Assembly (NCBI RefSeq): GCF_030247195.1
Contig: NC_080671.1
Location: 211,638,361-211,702,360, forward strand
Length of the DNA: 64,000 nucleotides
Direction of reading: 5' to 3'
Source of the DNA: Topomyia yanbarensis
Taxonomy: Eukaryota; Arthropoda; Insecta; Diptera; Culicidae
In this document: in pieces, positions 33,283 through 45,247 of the stretch
How the letters are laid out: the number at the start of each line of letters is the position of its first letter
Numbering within the stretch: position 1 is the first letter of the stretch
Made by a program: the position numbers and the translations under genes
Notes under the pieces: generated by a model
Told to the model about the DNA's origin: nothing
The model's database searches: none
Seen by the model: the letters and a program-made list of their open reading frames with translations, nothing else

Positions 33283-36200
33283 ATGGATATGAATGGAAAC
33301 TTCTCCAACGAACCGAGTACTGCAGAAAACCAACCACTACACGATTCGTTGGATGAGACATGTGGCAACCAACCCTCCAGGTCGTCTAGCATAACTAGTA
33401 TCGCTGACGAAAAGGAAAGCAGGCGCAAACTAGCCATCCAATGGAACATGAATGGATTAAGTGGCCAATGGAACGACTTATAGCTACTAATCACGTCGAA
33501 CTCACCAATCTGCATGGCGATACAGGAAACACATGTTAGGGCACATCGGGATATCAATCAATGGGCCGGAACCGATTACACATGGCTTCAAAAATCCGGA
33601 GAAAACGTGTATCAAACTATCGCGCTAGCAATCCGGAAAAATACACCTTTCACGCCTTTAAACATCTATAGCAAGCTGCTACAAATTGCTGCGCGCCTAA
33701 ATGGACCACTTCCAATCACTATAGCATGTATATACGTCCCTTCAGGAAGAATTTCAGGCTTCGGGCAACTTCTCAAAGATTTTTTCAGTAAACTCGAGCG
33801 GCCATTCCTGGTAAGGAATGATCCATAAATGACGTAGCATTTTTTGAGTGATTTTTAACACTCCCCTCCCCCATCGTAGCATTTCGTCACAAACCTCTTT
33901 ACACCCCCCTGGTAATTACGTAGCTTGACGGTACCTCTGCCCCCCCTTGTCACGGTAAATTTTTTTAAAAATTCTATTCTATTCCCCTTTAAAAAAGCTA
34001 CGTAGCATGACATGACCCCCTACCCCCCTGTAGTCACACATCATCACAAAATACAAAACTCTCCCCTTCCCCATATAATGCTACGTCATTTATGGATGAT
34101 CCCTAATGGGGGATTTCAATTCTCACCACAACGCCTGGGGATCAGCAAACAACGGGTCACGCGGAAATATCAATCTCGAAGCAGTTGTAGACGCAAATGC
34201 CATAGTTCTCAATGACGGATCTACAACATTCATACGTGGAATACATAGAACATGCATCGACATAACAATAGTTTCAGCCGAAATCGCAAATAAACTTCGA
34301 TGGAAGATAGAGAAGGGAGCGACCATTTTCCAATTAGAATCACAGAAAATGATGAACCACCTGTGACAACTAGGAGACGCAGGTGGAAATTCGGCGAAGC
34401 TGACTGGCAAGCATATACTGATTACGTTGAAAAGAACATATGTCCAGCAACAACCCTATCGATGGAACAATTAGGTGACATTATGGTGGCGGCAGCAATG
34501 ATAAGTACACCAAAAACTTCGATGAAACCAGGTAAAAAAGCCGTTCACTGGTGTAGTAGCACGGTTAGCGACTCCGTCAAAAAGAGAAGAAAGGCCCTGA
34601 GAAAACTCAGAAAAACCTCACCAACCGATCCCCACATAGAAGAACGGGCACAAAACTTCCGTGATGCCCGTAATGAATGTCGCCAAGTCATCCGCGAAGC
34701 TAAACGAACTAGCTGGGAGAAGTTTCTTGGCGGGATCGATAGTAGAACATCAGTACCAGAAATGTGGAGGAGGGTCGAAGCGCTGGCTGGCAAAAGACGC
34801 CACAACGGTTTTACTCTACAACAAAACTACGGATTAAGAACCGACGATCCTTTCGAAACAGCGAATATCCTCGGCGAATACTTCGCGCAATTATCGGCTA
34901 CGGGAGGTTACACGGATAAGTTCAAACGGATCAAAGCAATCGATGAAAATCAACCTATTCAGTTCAATGACGAACCCCTAGACCAACTAGCGGACTACAA
35001 CACGGACTTCTCAATGGCCGAGCTTCTATATGCTATTGCCAAATCAAACGGAAAATCGGTAGGGCCCAACGAAATCGGATATCCAATGATAAGAAATCTC
35101 CCAGTATCAGGAAAAGTGGCACTGTTGAAATCAATTAACAAAATATGGGCAGAAGGAGTATACCCAGATCAATGGATAAAGAGCATTGTCGTACCCATTC
35201 CCAAGCCGGGAAAAAGTGGGGACACACCAATGGGATACAGGCCAATCAGCCTAACCAGCTGTTTGGGAAAAGTGGTCGAAAAAATGGTTAATCGAAGGCT
35301 CACCACAATACTGGAAGAAAATGACCTACTTGATCAGAGGCAATTCGCCTTCAGAAAAGGAGGAGGAACTGGCTCCTACCTAACGGCCCTTGGGGATATC
35401 ATCGACCGTGCTCTAGAAGCAGGAGAACATACAGACCTAGCAGTAATGAACATTTCCAAGGCATACAATAGAGTTTGGCGGTATAACATCATGAGGCAGC
35501 TGAAGATATGGGGATTGAGTGGAAGGCTTTGCAAATTTGTCCAAGGTTTTCTAAATGAAAGATCGTTCCAAGTGGCAGTCGGGGAGTCACTTTTGTCAAT
35601 TTATAAAGAAGAAAACGGATTACCTCAGGGGTCTGTACTTGCAGTCACACTTTTCCTCATCGGTATCAACGACGTATTTCGACAGCTTCCTAAAGGAATA
35701 TACATGCTAGTGTATGCAGACGATATCGTCCTGTTGGCCACAGGCTCGAGCGACCGCAGGACCAAAATAAAATTACAAACAGCAATGAGGAGGGTAACGG
35801 AATGGGCCGACAAAATCGGCTTTAGTATGGCTCCAGAGAAATGTATCACAACCCATATATGCAAACATCGACACCAACCATGGCGGCAAAAAATTACAGT
35901 AGAGGGCGTGGAGGTACCGTTCAAAAAGACGGCGAAAATCATCGGTGTTACCATCGACCGTGAACTCTCTTTCCGACCTCACTTTGCAAAGGTGAAAGCT
36001 GAGGTGCAATCCAGAAGCCGTCTTATCAAAGTCATCAGTAGCAGGCACACAAACGGAAATAGACACTCACTTTTACAAATAGGAAACAGCGTGGTGAGCA
36101 GTAAGCTGCTATATGGTATAGAAATCACGGCAAGAGGCTTTGACAATATGATCGCAACCCTTGGACCCACGTACAACAAAATGATGAGAAATTGTTCCGG

Positions 36201-37326
36201 CCTTTTGCCCAGTACTCCTGCACTTAGCAGTTGCATTGAAGCGGGGGTTTTACCTTTCGACGCTCTCGTAGCCCTAACAACAATCCGTAAAACGGTAAGC
36301 TTCTTAGAAAAAACAGAAGGTAACTACGATCCTACGACGACAGCCACCGAAAAAAATATCCAAGTTTTCCCATCAATCACCCATCCTCCTGTTACCCAAC
36401 TCCACACCATTTGGGATCGGCGATGGAATCGCGAAGGACCATTAATCGATTGGTCAATTAAAAACACGATTAAAGCAGGTGATCCGTCTCATAAAGTTAG
36501 TGCGATCTTCAACGAAACTCTGAACACAAAATATAAAAATCATATGGTGATCTACACCGACGGGTCAAAATGTGATAGTTCAGTGGGAATTGGCATTTTC
36601 AGTTCAAACGAAGAAACATTCTACAAACTGCCCAGTATCTGTTCCATTTTTTCAGCTGAAGCATTAGCTATCCACACGGCTATAACGCGACAAACGACAA
36701 ACCCGAACAAACCGACAGTGATCTTCACTGACTCCGCCAGTGTGCTCTCTGCCTTGGAAAAGGGGTCCTCAAAACACCCATGGATCCAGGCGATAGAAAA
36801 CGCAAGTAATGACAATATAAAGTTCTGTTGGGTTCCAGGTCATTGTGGGATTAAAGGTAACCAAGAAGCAGACCGCCTCGCAGCGCTCGGCCGTAGAAGT
36901 ATAATGCTTACCAATGACGTTCCGGGAGCGGACATCAAGCACAACAGCGTGAAACAACTGCGAAACGAAATAGAGAACAAATGGAGGACCGAACGAACTT
37001 TATTCCTTCGGAAGATAGAGGGAAACTTAAAGCAATGGCGTGATCGCAAATCGAGAAGAGAACAACAAGTTTTATCACGACTCAGAACTGAGCACACGAT
37101 GCTGACTCACAAAGGGTTATACCAGGGAGGTAACCGGACCGACTGTCAAACCTGCAACGAACCGCTCACAGTAAAACACTTCATTATCAGATGCCCCGAC
37201 TACAACGACTTAAGAGAGACATACCAAATAGGTGGATCACTTCGAGATGCACTGAGCAATGACCCCGTGAACGAAGAGCAGCTAATATGCTTCCTGAAGG
37301 ACGCAGGACTGTTCAAACAAATTTGA
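33283..37326 (+). pseudogene. LINE ORF2: endonuclease, RT, RNase H, broken
   Basis: Endonuclease starts at RRKLAIQWNMNG and QETHV (catalytic E). It is broken by TAG at 33,481, by a 289-bp MITE at 33,815 exactly before MGDFNSHHNAW, and by a 1-base shift before GSDHFPI near 34,310. From 34,300 one 1,008-codon frame is open. RT motif A reads MNISKAYNRVW, with N at residues 384 and 390 where DISKAYD is expected. The YADD motif is at 472-475. RNase H has D754, E787, D811 and D858 in YTDGS, SAEALA, FTDSAS and NQEADRL. A CQTCNEPL...H...C motif closes the protein. It would nick, reverse-transcribe and remove RNA if repaired in evolution. Confidence 0.85.
33815..34103. mobile_element. Harbinger-type MITE H1, copy 1, in LINE ORF2
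   Basis: TAA duplications are at 33,812-33,814 and 34,104-34,106. The ends are GGAATGATCCATAAATGACG and, inverted, GGGATCATCCATAAATGACG. Removing the element and one TAA restores the ORF2 frame through FLV-MGDF, which confirms the boundaries. A TWA duplication with GG-starting ends fits PIF/Harbinger. Confidence 0.85.
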
Positions 37327-37426
37327 TAAAAATAAGTAACAATTTGAAATGTAAATCAAAATCCAGGAGTGATGAATGAATTCACTATTTAAAATCACTC
37401 CTTAATAAACCAAACAATCAATCAAT

Positions 37427-38643
37427 CAACTTTCCCTTCAATATAAAACTTATTACCAAAAAGTTGAAAATATTTCCATTTTGACGCATCGGCGGATCCC
37501 CCTGCGCATTGTAAATGTCAAAACTATTAATTTTCAGCGGCCGAAAATTTACCCTTCAATATCTTCACTAAAAAGTTGAAAACAGTTCCAGTTTGACACA
37601 TCGGCAGACCCCCTATTGTTTTTGAATGGCCAACAACTTCTCCTTCAATATAAAACTTATTACCAAAATGTCAATTTTGGCGCAACGGCGGACCTTCTGT
37701 GTATTATAAATGTACAAAACTATTGATTTTGACTGGCCAACAACTTTTTTAATATAAAACTCATTACCAACCAAATGTACAAAACTATTGATTTTCAACG
37801 GCCAAGAATTTCTCCTTCAATATTCTGGTTGCAGTTGAAAATCGAACTTCGAACTTGCGCCTTTTGTTTTTTTGTGTACATGTTAGAGAATCAACTTGCC
37901 CATCATCTATACCAGATGCGCTTTAGTTGGGCAAGAGCTAAACAGGTGAAAAATCGAAAGGCGCCAGTTCACTATTTCGATTTTCAACTGCAACCAGAAC
38001 TCATTACTGAAAACTTGAAAACATTTCTATTTTGATGCATCGGCGGACCCCCCTGCGCATTGTAAATGTACAAAACTATTGATTTTCAACGGCCAACAAC
38101 TTCTCCTTCAATATAAAACTCATTACCAAAAAGTTGAAAGCATTTCCGTTTTGACGCGTTAGTGCATTGTAAATATACAAAACTATAGATTTCCAATGGC
38201 CAACAACTTTCCCTTCAACGATACTATGTGACCGCTAATATTTTGCTTGCAGTTCTTTCCTATAGCAAGCGAAAAAAGGACTGCCGCACATTCCAATCTT
38301 GCAAATATAAGCCATGAATGTCGTTCACTACATTCATTTTGAACCGCTGCTATGAAATTTATTTGCAACAGTTCCAACGCAACGGATGATGAAAGTTAAA
38401 CACACGGGCCATTCACATCCATTCACAACTGCTAGCGAACGAAACCCAACTACGGCAGCAAACGGAATAACCGAACTTTCACGAACATGTAACAGGCACG
38501 CTCAGCAGCACGAACGTTTTTGCTTTTCTCTCGTCCGTTTACATGCATAACAGCTTAGGTACTCTTGGAGCGTGGCGGTCGCGTGGTTTTTTCCCGAACT
38601 TTCGCATTGAAATGAAATTCGAAATGACTTCTTCCAGCCTTGG
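37427..38643 (-). repeat. Right long inverted arm, outer part
   Basis: It continues the arm units after the LINE, then the unique outer part ending GACTTCTTCCAGCCTT, the inverted match of 10,191. The 64-codon frame of the left arm (10,453-10,647) recurs identically at 38,183-38,377. Confidence 0.7.
37823..37999. mobile_element. 177-bp palindromic MITE in the right arm
   Basis: The ends are TTCTGGTTGCAGTTGAAAAT and its inverted copy ATTTTCAACTGCAACCAGAA. It interrupts an arm unit between CTTCAATA and ACTCATTAC, so it is younger than the arm. Confidence 0.7.
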
Positions 38644-38787
38644 TGGCGGGAAACAAAACTGCTGTGTGGCGACATTCACACACACCAAAGAGATTAAATT
38701 CCTTGAACGACATTCATACGTACACCAACCATGAAATTCGTCTATGACTTTCCTGCTCGAGCAGCAGCGTGAAAGTTTGTAAGCTTC

Positions 38788-39501
38788 CCAGTCAAAAAGG
38801 GAAAGTTGCTGGCTAACGGGGAGCTATTTGCCAACTCGGATGCGCTAATTGCCCTACAATTTGCCAGCAATTTGCTGGCAATTAGGGGGCTATTTTAAAT
38901 GCAGCATTTGGGCGATTTGCCGCCGTCATTTTTTTGCCGCTCTACCCGCCCTTAAATCGCCCAGGGAACGCGCCATTTAATCGCCCTTAATTGCCTGATA
39001 TGAAAATTAAAAATAATAATTATTTTCGGATTCACTATCTACTCACATAAATTTATCAGTACACTAGGTAATCACCACCAGACTATAGGAAGAATCGATG
39101 GTGAAATTCGTATTGCACACCAAAACTTACCACAATCTGACTTTCATTTAGACTTTAGGTCAGAGATCTTGTTCCAGTATACTTACACACGATTCCACAA
39201 TTTCCCACATTCGTTGGCTAAATTAAGTGCACTAAACAAACAAAATACAAGCGGGAACACGCCAATTGTTTAAAAAAACAATTTTAAACTTAAGCCAACC
39301 ATGAACCGCCATATTTGAAAAACGCAAAAAACAACCAAGTCCATTTCAGCCGCCAGAAAATTTGTCTAAGCATTGAAATTGCCTTTAAATCGCATTCGCA
39401 AATTGCATTTGTTCCTAGGGACAATTAGCACAGGCGAGTTGAGTCAAACGTCAAACTTTTTAAATCGCCTGACCATGTTCGTCCGCATTTTTTTTGACAG
39501 G
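38788..39501. mobile_element. Probable 0.7-kb MITE with CCCWGTCAAAAA ends
   Basis: The left end is CCCAGTCAAAAAGGG. The right end, inverted, is CCCTGTCAAAAAAAATGCGG. The body has repeated AATTGCC/AATCGCC motifs. No clear duplication was found at the flanks, so the superfamily is open. Confidence 0.5.
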
Positions 39502-40300
39502 GTTATGACGTTCATAAAAAAATGTCACGTTTCCAGCCCTACCTGAGAATAAAAGCTCATTGATGCAGAGTGTAATTTAACACCTCGGAAATCATTAACG
39601 TCATCATCGATTTCTTGTAGCAGATTTCAGTGACAAAGTGTCGGAGAATTCGTTCGAAGTCAAATTAGAACTTATGCAGGAAGATTTTATGTGTCAGTGA
39701 TCCTGAAAATACGGAGCCGGCTCTCAGTTTTTTCCCTACAGTCCATTGGTATTATGTAAAGAATAAATTAAGGATGTAATAAAATCGGCAAATGGTGGCT
39801 TGATAGAACATAAGCAAAAAACTTGTCGCCGGAGAAGTTCACACAATTGAAAAAAATGTTTTACAGTCGGGTCTCCTACAACGCGGATTTCTACCACGCG
39901 GTACCCGCGTAATATTAATCACATAGCTTATGGGATTTTGACTAATTGGGGCTGTGGTTGAATATTTCGTCTGCGTTAACATTTTGCACCATACTTTTTT
40001 TGGTAACGTTGTTGTGCTTATTTAGACCTACAATTTAGAGTGACTGGATATCCAATTAGTTGAGAATTGTGCGCCAGGGGTACTTTAAAGAGAGTAAATA
40101 AATCGAACCTCTCGTCGTGAATGTGACTAACGTTGAATAGGTTTAACATGGAATATTTCGAAACACTGATTATTTTGAAAGGTGGTGTCTCAGGAAGATT
40201 CGTCCAGAAAGTCCAGAGTTTCTGGATAGTGGAAATAATAAATCAGAATTGTCCCATCAGGCGGCGCTAATACTAATGCAAATGTTCAATTAATGTCAAC
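39502..40300. other. Spacer, no gene seen
   Basis: A short GCGGATTTCTACCACGCGG palindrome-like motif near 39,880 is the only notable feature. Confidence 0.4.
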
Positions 40301-40319
40301 ATCATTCTTTGTCTTAATA

Positions 40320-41420
40320 ACGAGAATATTTAGAGGGGTACTATCTTCAGTAAAAATGCTCGAGAAATCAAAGACTACCAGATGGTGATAGATTAGTTTG
40401 GGATAGTCTCACTATGGTGCACTAGTGAGCGTACCACCTAAAATACATTATAGAATATGATACATCTCAAGTCTAGTAACATAGAAAGATGGTGTTTCCG
40501 GCAAAGTTCTCGCAAAGGAGATCAACGGCTACGCGATTACGGGCAAATCAAACTGAAATAGATCCACCAGGTGCACCTAGTGAGCATGTACTATTTTTCA
40601 AATTCTATATCTCGAGATCACGATAATTTAGAAGTGTGGTGTCTTCGCAATATTCATCAGCGGGTCGAGCGCTGTCCGAAGGTGAATAGATAATTTCAGA
40701 ATTCAGCCACGAGGCGCTAGGAAGAATACAACTTCCAGTGAATGTTAGGTGGTGTTTTGTCACGAAAGTTTAATAATTTAGGGAAATTATGTTATATGAA
40801 TGAAGGGGTTTTTTGATAATCGAATTTTTTCTACAATATGGCAATAAGTTTTATTTTGAAGGGCAATTTGTTGGCAGATGACAATAAATTGTTTTGGACA
40901 TTTTCAATGCCTCCCTGTGCAATGTGTCAAAAAAGAAAAATTTTCAACATTTTGGGAATGAATTTCATATTGCAAGGCAAGTTGTTGGCAGCAAAATTTT
41001 CAACATTTTGGGTATGAATTTCATATTGCAAGGCAAGTTGTTGGCAGTTGAAAACCAATAGTTTTGGACATTTTCAATGCACATGGGGGTCCGCCAATGT
41101 CTAAAAACGATTTTTCAACTTTATGGGAGTGTTATATTGAAAGGCAAGTTTTTGTCAGATCATTTTGGACATTCTCAATGCACAAGTGGTAGTTAGTTTT
41201 ATATTGAAAAGCCAGTTGTAGACAGTTGTAAATCAATAGTTTAGGACATTTTCAATTTCAATATCAAAAGTTTTGGGCATTTTCAATGCACAATGTGTCA
41301 AAACGAGAGAGTGAGTTTTATATTGAACGACAAGTTGTTGGCAAATCTAAATCAATAGTTTTGGACATTCTCAATGCATATGTGGGTCCGTCGATGAATC
41401 AAAATGGAAAATTTTTCAAC
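40320..41420 (+). repeat. Second inverted-repeat pair, left arm
   Basis: The blocks GTTTGGGATAGTCTCAC, GATACATCTCAAGTCT and TATATCTCGAGATCACG reappear inverted at 43,545-44,150. The inner part (40,840-41,400) consists of units with TTTTATATTGAAAGGCAAGT and GGACATTTTCAATGCACA. These resemble the units of the large arms at 10.7-11.4 kb. This suggests a second, smaller member of the same Foldback-like group. Confidence 0.6.
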
Positions 41421-41877
41421 TTCATGGGTGTTGCTACAGGAACAACACAAATGGCAACACTGCTTGACAAATGGACAGTGACCTGTGCTTTGGTCTGTCA
41501 GACGAAAACGAAATGCTGGCAGAAGATAGAGCAGCGTAGTACCTACTGCATAGGCAACTGTATCGAAAAATCATATTTATAAATTACAGTGAATTTAAAA
41601 CTAATTCCTAGCTGTTGTTTAGCTCTCCAACGGTAGGTTTAATTTATAAGAATACTATTGAATTATAATTTAATAATCATCCTAACAGAAGAAAAGGAAA
41701 TTATCGGCTACTGAAGGCCAAAGAAACCACATGGTTTATTGAAATTGTACACTAATAGGTTGTGCTATTTTTTTTCTAACAATATTTTCACGAACATGTA
41801 TCTAGTGCGTAAGTTAATAACGCATTGCTGGTAAATAACTGCTATGTTAAACCTAATCATTCAGTAAAAAACTCTTA

Positions 41878-43381
41878 CACTGGTTGTGCAAAATAGGTGT
41901 ATTTCAAAAACGAAGCATAAAAACAAAAGAAACATTGCATAACAAATTAATTAACATTTGATTTTCATTTTTTTTTCAAAGCATTTTGAAGTAATTCATT
42001 TTTTCGATCTTTTGTATTAATAATTAATGTTGTTTCCCCTATTTTTGATGACTTCTTGACACCGGTGAGGCATGGAGTTCATGAGCTTCTGCAACTTTTC
42101 ATGTGGAATACTTTCCCACGCTTTTTTAACTGAAATCCACAGTTCAGTTTTGTTCTTTTGTTTCGGTGTTGTTTTATTCAGCTCATTTTTCATCATTCCC
42201 CATAGATTCTCTATAGGGTTGAGGTCCGGTGGCTGAGAAGGCCATTTCAGGACATTCAGTTTGTTTCTCTCAAAAAATGCTTTGGCCGTTTTTGACGTGT
42301 GCTTCGGGTCATTATCCTGTTGAAATGTCCAGATTAGAGGCATTTCTTCTTCGGCGTACTGAAGCATAACTTACTCTAAGATTTCAGTGTACACCGTTTG
42401 CGTCATGATTTGTTGTATCCAGTGAATTGGACCCATACCATAACATGAGAAGCACCCCCTAACCATAATACAACCACCTCCATGCTTAACGGTTTTCAAA
42501 GTATACTCTGGATAAAAAGCTTTCTTCTTAGGTCGTCTCACAGGTTTCGAGGAGCTGTCAGAGCCAAAAAGGTTGATTTTAGTTTCATCACTGCATAAAA
42601 TGTTTCGCCATTTTGAAACTGGCCAATGTACGTGCTCCTTAGCGAATTGCAGTCTACATTTTTTGTTTTTAGCCGAAAGTAATGGAACTTTTCTAGGACG
42701 TCTTGCACGTAGATTTTGTTCTATTAAGCGTCTCCGAATTGTACTGGTGTCAACGTTGAGACCAAGCTCGTCTCTAATGTCCGTTGATGAAGCAAATGGG
42801 TGTTTTTTCGAGTGCCTTGCAATCTGCCGGTCCTGCCGTAAAGTCGTTTTTCGAGGCTTACCGCGCGTTTCGGCACGTGGATGTCATTTCATGGCATTTG
42901 TAATTGTGCTTTGAGAACACATTAGTAACTCTGATATAGTTTTATAAGTTTTATCTTCATTCCGGAGCTTGTTGATTAAATTCCGTAGTTCTGGTGAACA
43001 ATGTTTGCCTCGTCCCTTCGTAACTGTAAACAATGAATATTTGATGTAAATTTATAACTTTTCAGCAAAGCCAATCATATGATTTGCAATCCAGTACGCC
43101 ATTGTTCGATTAAAAATAAATATTGGCAAAAATTTAGAATGAGAATGGCTCAAAACAAAACACACTTATTATATTGCACAGTCCAAAATAAATGATTTTC
43201 AAAACAGGCGATGTTATACCGTCAATAAAAGAAACCTGCCTGATTTGTTTACATCACCGTTGTGCCATAAAGGTAAGCTGCTATAATCAATAGGTTGTAT
43301 TCCTTGCTATTGCGTTGTTAGAGGTGTGGCGTAATCAGCAACTATAAATATGGTTCACACCTATTTTATTGCACACCAGTG
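41878..43381 (-). mobile_element. Complete Tc1-type transposon, inactive
   Basis: The 1.5-kb element has TA on both sides. Its inverted ends are CACTGGTTGTGCAAAATAGG and CACTGGTGTGCAATAAAATA. It contains one transposase gene with two stops and sits between the inner ends of the second inverted-repeat pair. Confidence 0.85.
42017..43024 (-). pseudogene. Tc1 transposase (DD34E) with two stops
   Basis: One frame covers ~335 codons. The helix-turn-helix region starts GRGKHCSPELRNLINKLRNE. The GKPRKTT hinge follows, then LGLNVDTSTIRRRL. Catalytic motifs are CSDETKINLF, FQQDNDPKHTS and PPDLNPIENLWG, with 34 residues between the D of QQD and the final E. All three acids are present. Internal stops are TGA at 42,884-42,886 and TAA at 42,371-42,373. 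The frame lacks a start ATG. A TTTACAG directly upstream at 43,025 looks like a 3' splice site, so a short first exon may precede it. Confidence 0.85.
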
Positions 43382-43429
43382 TATATACTTTATTTTCTAC
43401 AATCTTCCTAATCAAACCTGTATTTACAG

Positions 43430-44153
43430 TTTGAAGCTTTTTGAATAAATAATTGCTCTCAAAACCCGAACAATGGGAGTGAGTTTTATATTGAAAGGTA
43501 AGTTGTTGGCAGATGAAAATTAATTGGTTTAGTGCCGCATAGTGAGAGTATCCCAAACTAATCTGTCACCATCGGGCAGTCCTTGACAGCTCGAGCAACT
43601 TTGCTGAAGACATCACCCTTCTAAATTACCGTCCTTAGAAGATATTGAAATAAAAAGATGTTTGCTGACTAGCTCCGCCTAGTGGGTGATATCTAATTTT
43701 ATTATTACATTATCAAACAGCTCTTGTCGTCCTCAGAAACTTTACAGAAAACATCATTTTCCTAAATTATTAAACTTTCGTGATAAAACATCACCTAACA
43801 TGTACTGGAAGTAGTATTCTCCCTAGCGCCGCCTAGTGGCTGAATTCTGAAATTAACTATTCGCCAACACTCGACCCGCTGATGAATATTGCCGAAGACA
43901 CCACACTTTTAAGTTATCATGATCTCGAGATATAGAATTTGAAAAATAGTACATGTTCACTCCTCTAGAGCATTAACGAAAACACCATCTTTCTTATTAG
44001 ACTTTTGAGATGTATCATATTCTATAATGTACTTTTAGGTGATACGCTCATTAGAGCCTCTTAGTGAGAGTATCCCAAACTAATCTATCACCATCTGGTA
44101 TTCTTTGATTTCTCAAGCGAATTCACTGAAGACAGTACCCCTCTAAGAGACTA
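43430..44153 (-). repeat. Second inverted-repeat pair, right arm
   Basis: It is the inverted partner of 40,320-41,420. It includes one TTTTATATTGAAAGGTAAGT unit at 43,482 and repeated CGCCTAGTGG/CTGAAGACA sub-blocks of roughly 200 bp. It ends where an H1 MITE is inserted. Confidence 0.6.
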
Positions 44154-44156
44154 TCC

Positions 44157-44675
44157 ATAAATGACGTAGTATTTTTTGAGTGATTTTAACACCCCCTCCC
44201 CCATCATAGCATTTCGTCACAAACCTCTAAATACACCCCCCCCCCTGATAATTTCGTAGCTTGACGGTAACCCTTCCCGCCTTGTCCACGCAAAAAAATA
44301 AAAAAAAAATGTTAGATGAAACGGGTAAGATTGTCGTGACATCAGGTCAACCCCAAAGGCCTTAGTACAAAGGTACGCAAAGAGTGTGCAGAGTTTGAAA
44401 CCAGAAAAAGTCTACCTATCGAGCAAAATTAGAATCCAGCCTTGGTGTACAGGTATCAGAGACGGATTCCAATTGTGCTCGATAGGTACTTTTTTGACTT
44501 CACTCTTTGCGCAACTGTTCTCTATCAACTGTGGTCAACCCCTATTCCCCTTTAAAAAATCTACGTAGCATGACATGACCTCTTACCCCCTACCGTCGCA
44601 CATCATCAAATACAAAATATCAAATACAAAACTCCCCCCTCCTCCATATAATGCTACGTCATTTATGAATGGTCG
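44157..44675. mobile_element. Harbinger-type MITE H1, copy 2, with nested hairpin
   Basis: The left end, GAGACTATCCATAAATGACG, follows TAA. The right end is TACGTCATTTATGAATGGTC, where the duplication is decayed. It is enlarged by a 178-bp hairpin insertion. The inverted arm at 40,318 gives an approximate empty site (CCCCTCTAAATATTCTCG, read inverted). Confidence 0.7.
44355..44532. mobile_element. 178-bp hairpin MITE nested in H1 copy 2
   Basis: GGTCAACCCC flanks it at 44,345-44,354 and 44,533-44,542. H1 copy 3 has this site unoccupied (CAGGTCAACCCCTATT, minus strand). Inside, GCAAAGAGTG pairs with CACTCTTTGC, and CCTATCGAGCAAAATTAGAA with an inverted near-copy. Confidence 0.75.
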
Positions 44676-44829
44676 TTATTGATTATCGTTATTGAAACAC
44701 AATATGCAGATTGTAATTAAATCAAAACAAACACCAATCAATATTCTCTGTTACACCAACGTTTTTTAGTTTTGACAATAAATTCTGAATCAGTTTCGCG
44801 TACGGCGTATTTTACTATCCTGAACGAGC

Positions 44830-45125
44830 AAAGCATGTTTGTCAAACTTCTCCATCAACGAGTTTGGCAAACTTCTCCATCAACAAGTTTGACAAACTTC
44901 TCCTTCAACAAGTTTGACAAACTGCAGCGTTACGCTGTTTGAAGTTTTGACAAACTGGTCAGTACACTGTTTGACAAATCGACAAATAATCGCCTTGCCA
45001 AACACGTACAAAAAGTTTGGCAAACTGTGATTGATCAAATATTTGAAGTGCCAGTACACAGCAGTTCAAATTTATTTCACGAAAGATATCAAATATTTGA
45101 CGTTATGACAAACAGTGTACTGGTA
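44830..45125 (+). repeat. TTTGACAAAC repeat block with 25-bp tandem units
   Basis: Three or four units of GTTTGRCAAACTTCTCCATC plus AACAA run in tandem at 44,838-44,932. They are followed by CAGTACACTGTTTGACAAAT text shared with 5,745-5,870. Confidence 0.65.
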
Positions 45126-45247
45126 GCTTAAGTAACTGAAAGTAATTTTATTCGAAACCTGAATATTTTTTGATGTATTTCTCTATCATCTGGTATAAAT
45201 ACGCATTAGGATTAAAGTAAAACAAACTATATAAAACATTTTGCGCA

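Larger units (their letters stand above)
29613..37426 (+). mobile_element. Full-length I-clade LINE, inactive
   Basis: The 7.8-kb insert is flanked by CAACTTTCCCTTC at 29,600-29,612 and 37,427-37,439 (13 bp). It starts CGCAGTTTGTGTCGAG and ends in a short CAAT repeat instead of poly(A). Order: ~510-bp 5' UTR, ORF1 with three zinc knuckles, an expanded repeat region, then ORF2 with endonuclease, reverse transcriptase, RNase H and a C-terminal CCHC-like motif. RNase H after RT places it in the I group, like MosquI or Loner elements of mosquitoes. It is visibly more GC-rich than its surroundings. Frameshifts, stops, a MITE and RT active-site changes make it dead. Confidence 0.85.

Noticed and set aside
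44838..44932. CRISPR-like array of 25-bp repeats
   Set aside because: The units are directly abutting with no unique spacers, and the context is eukaryotic.
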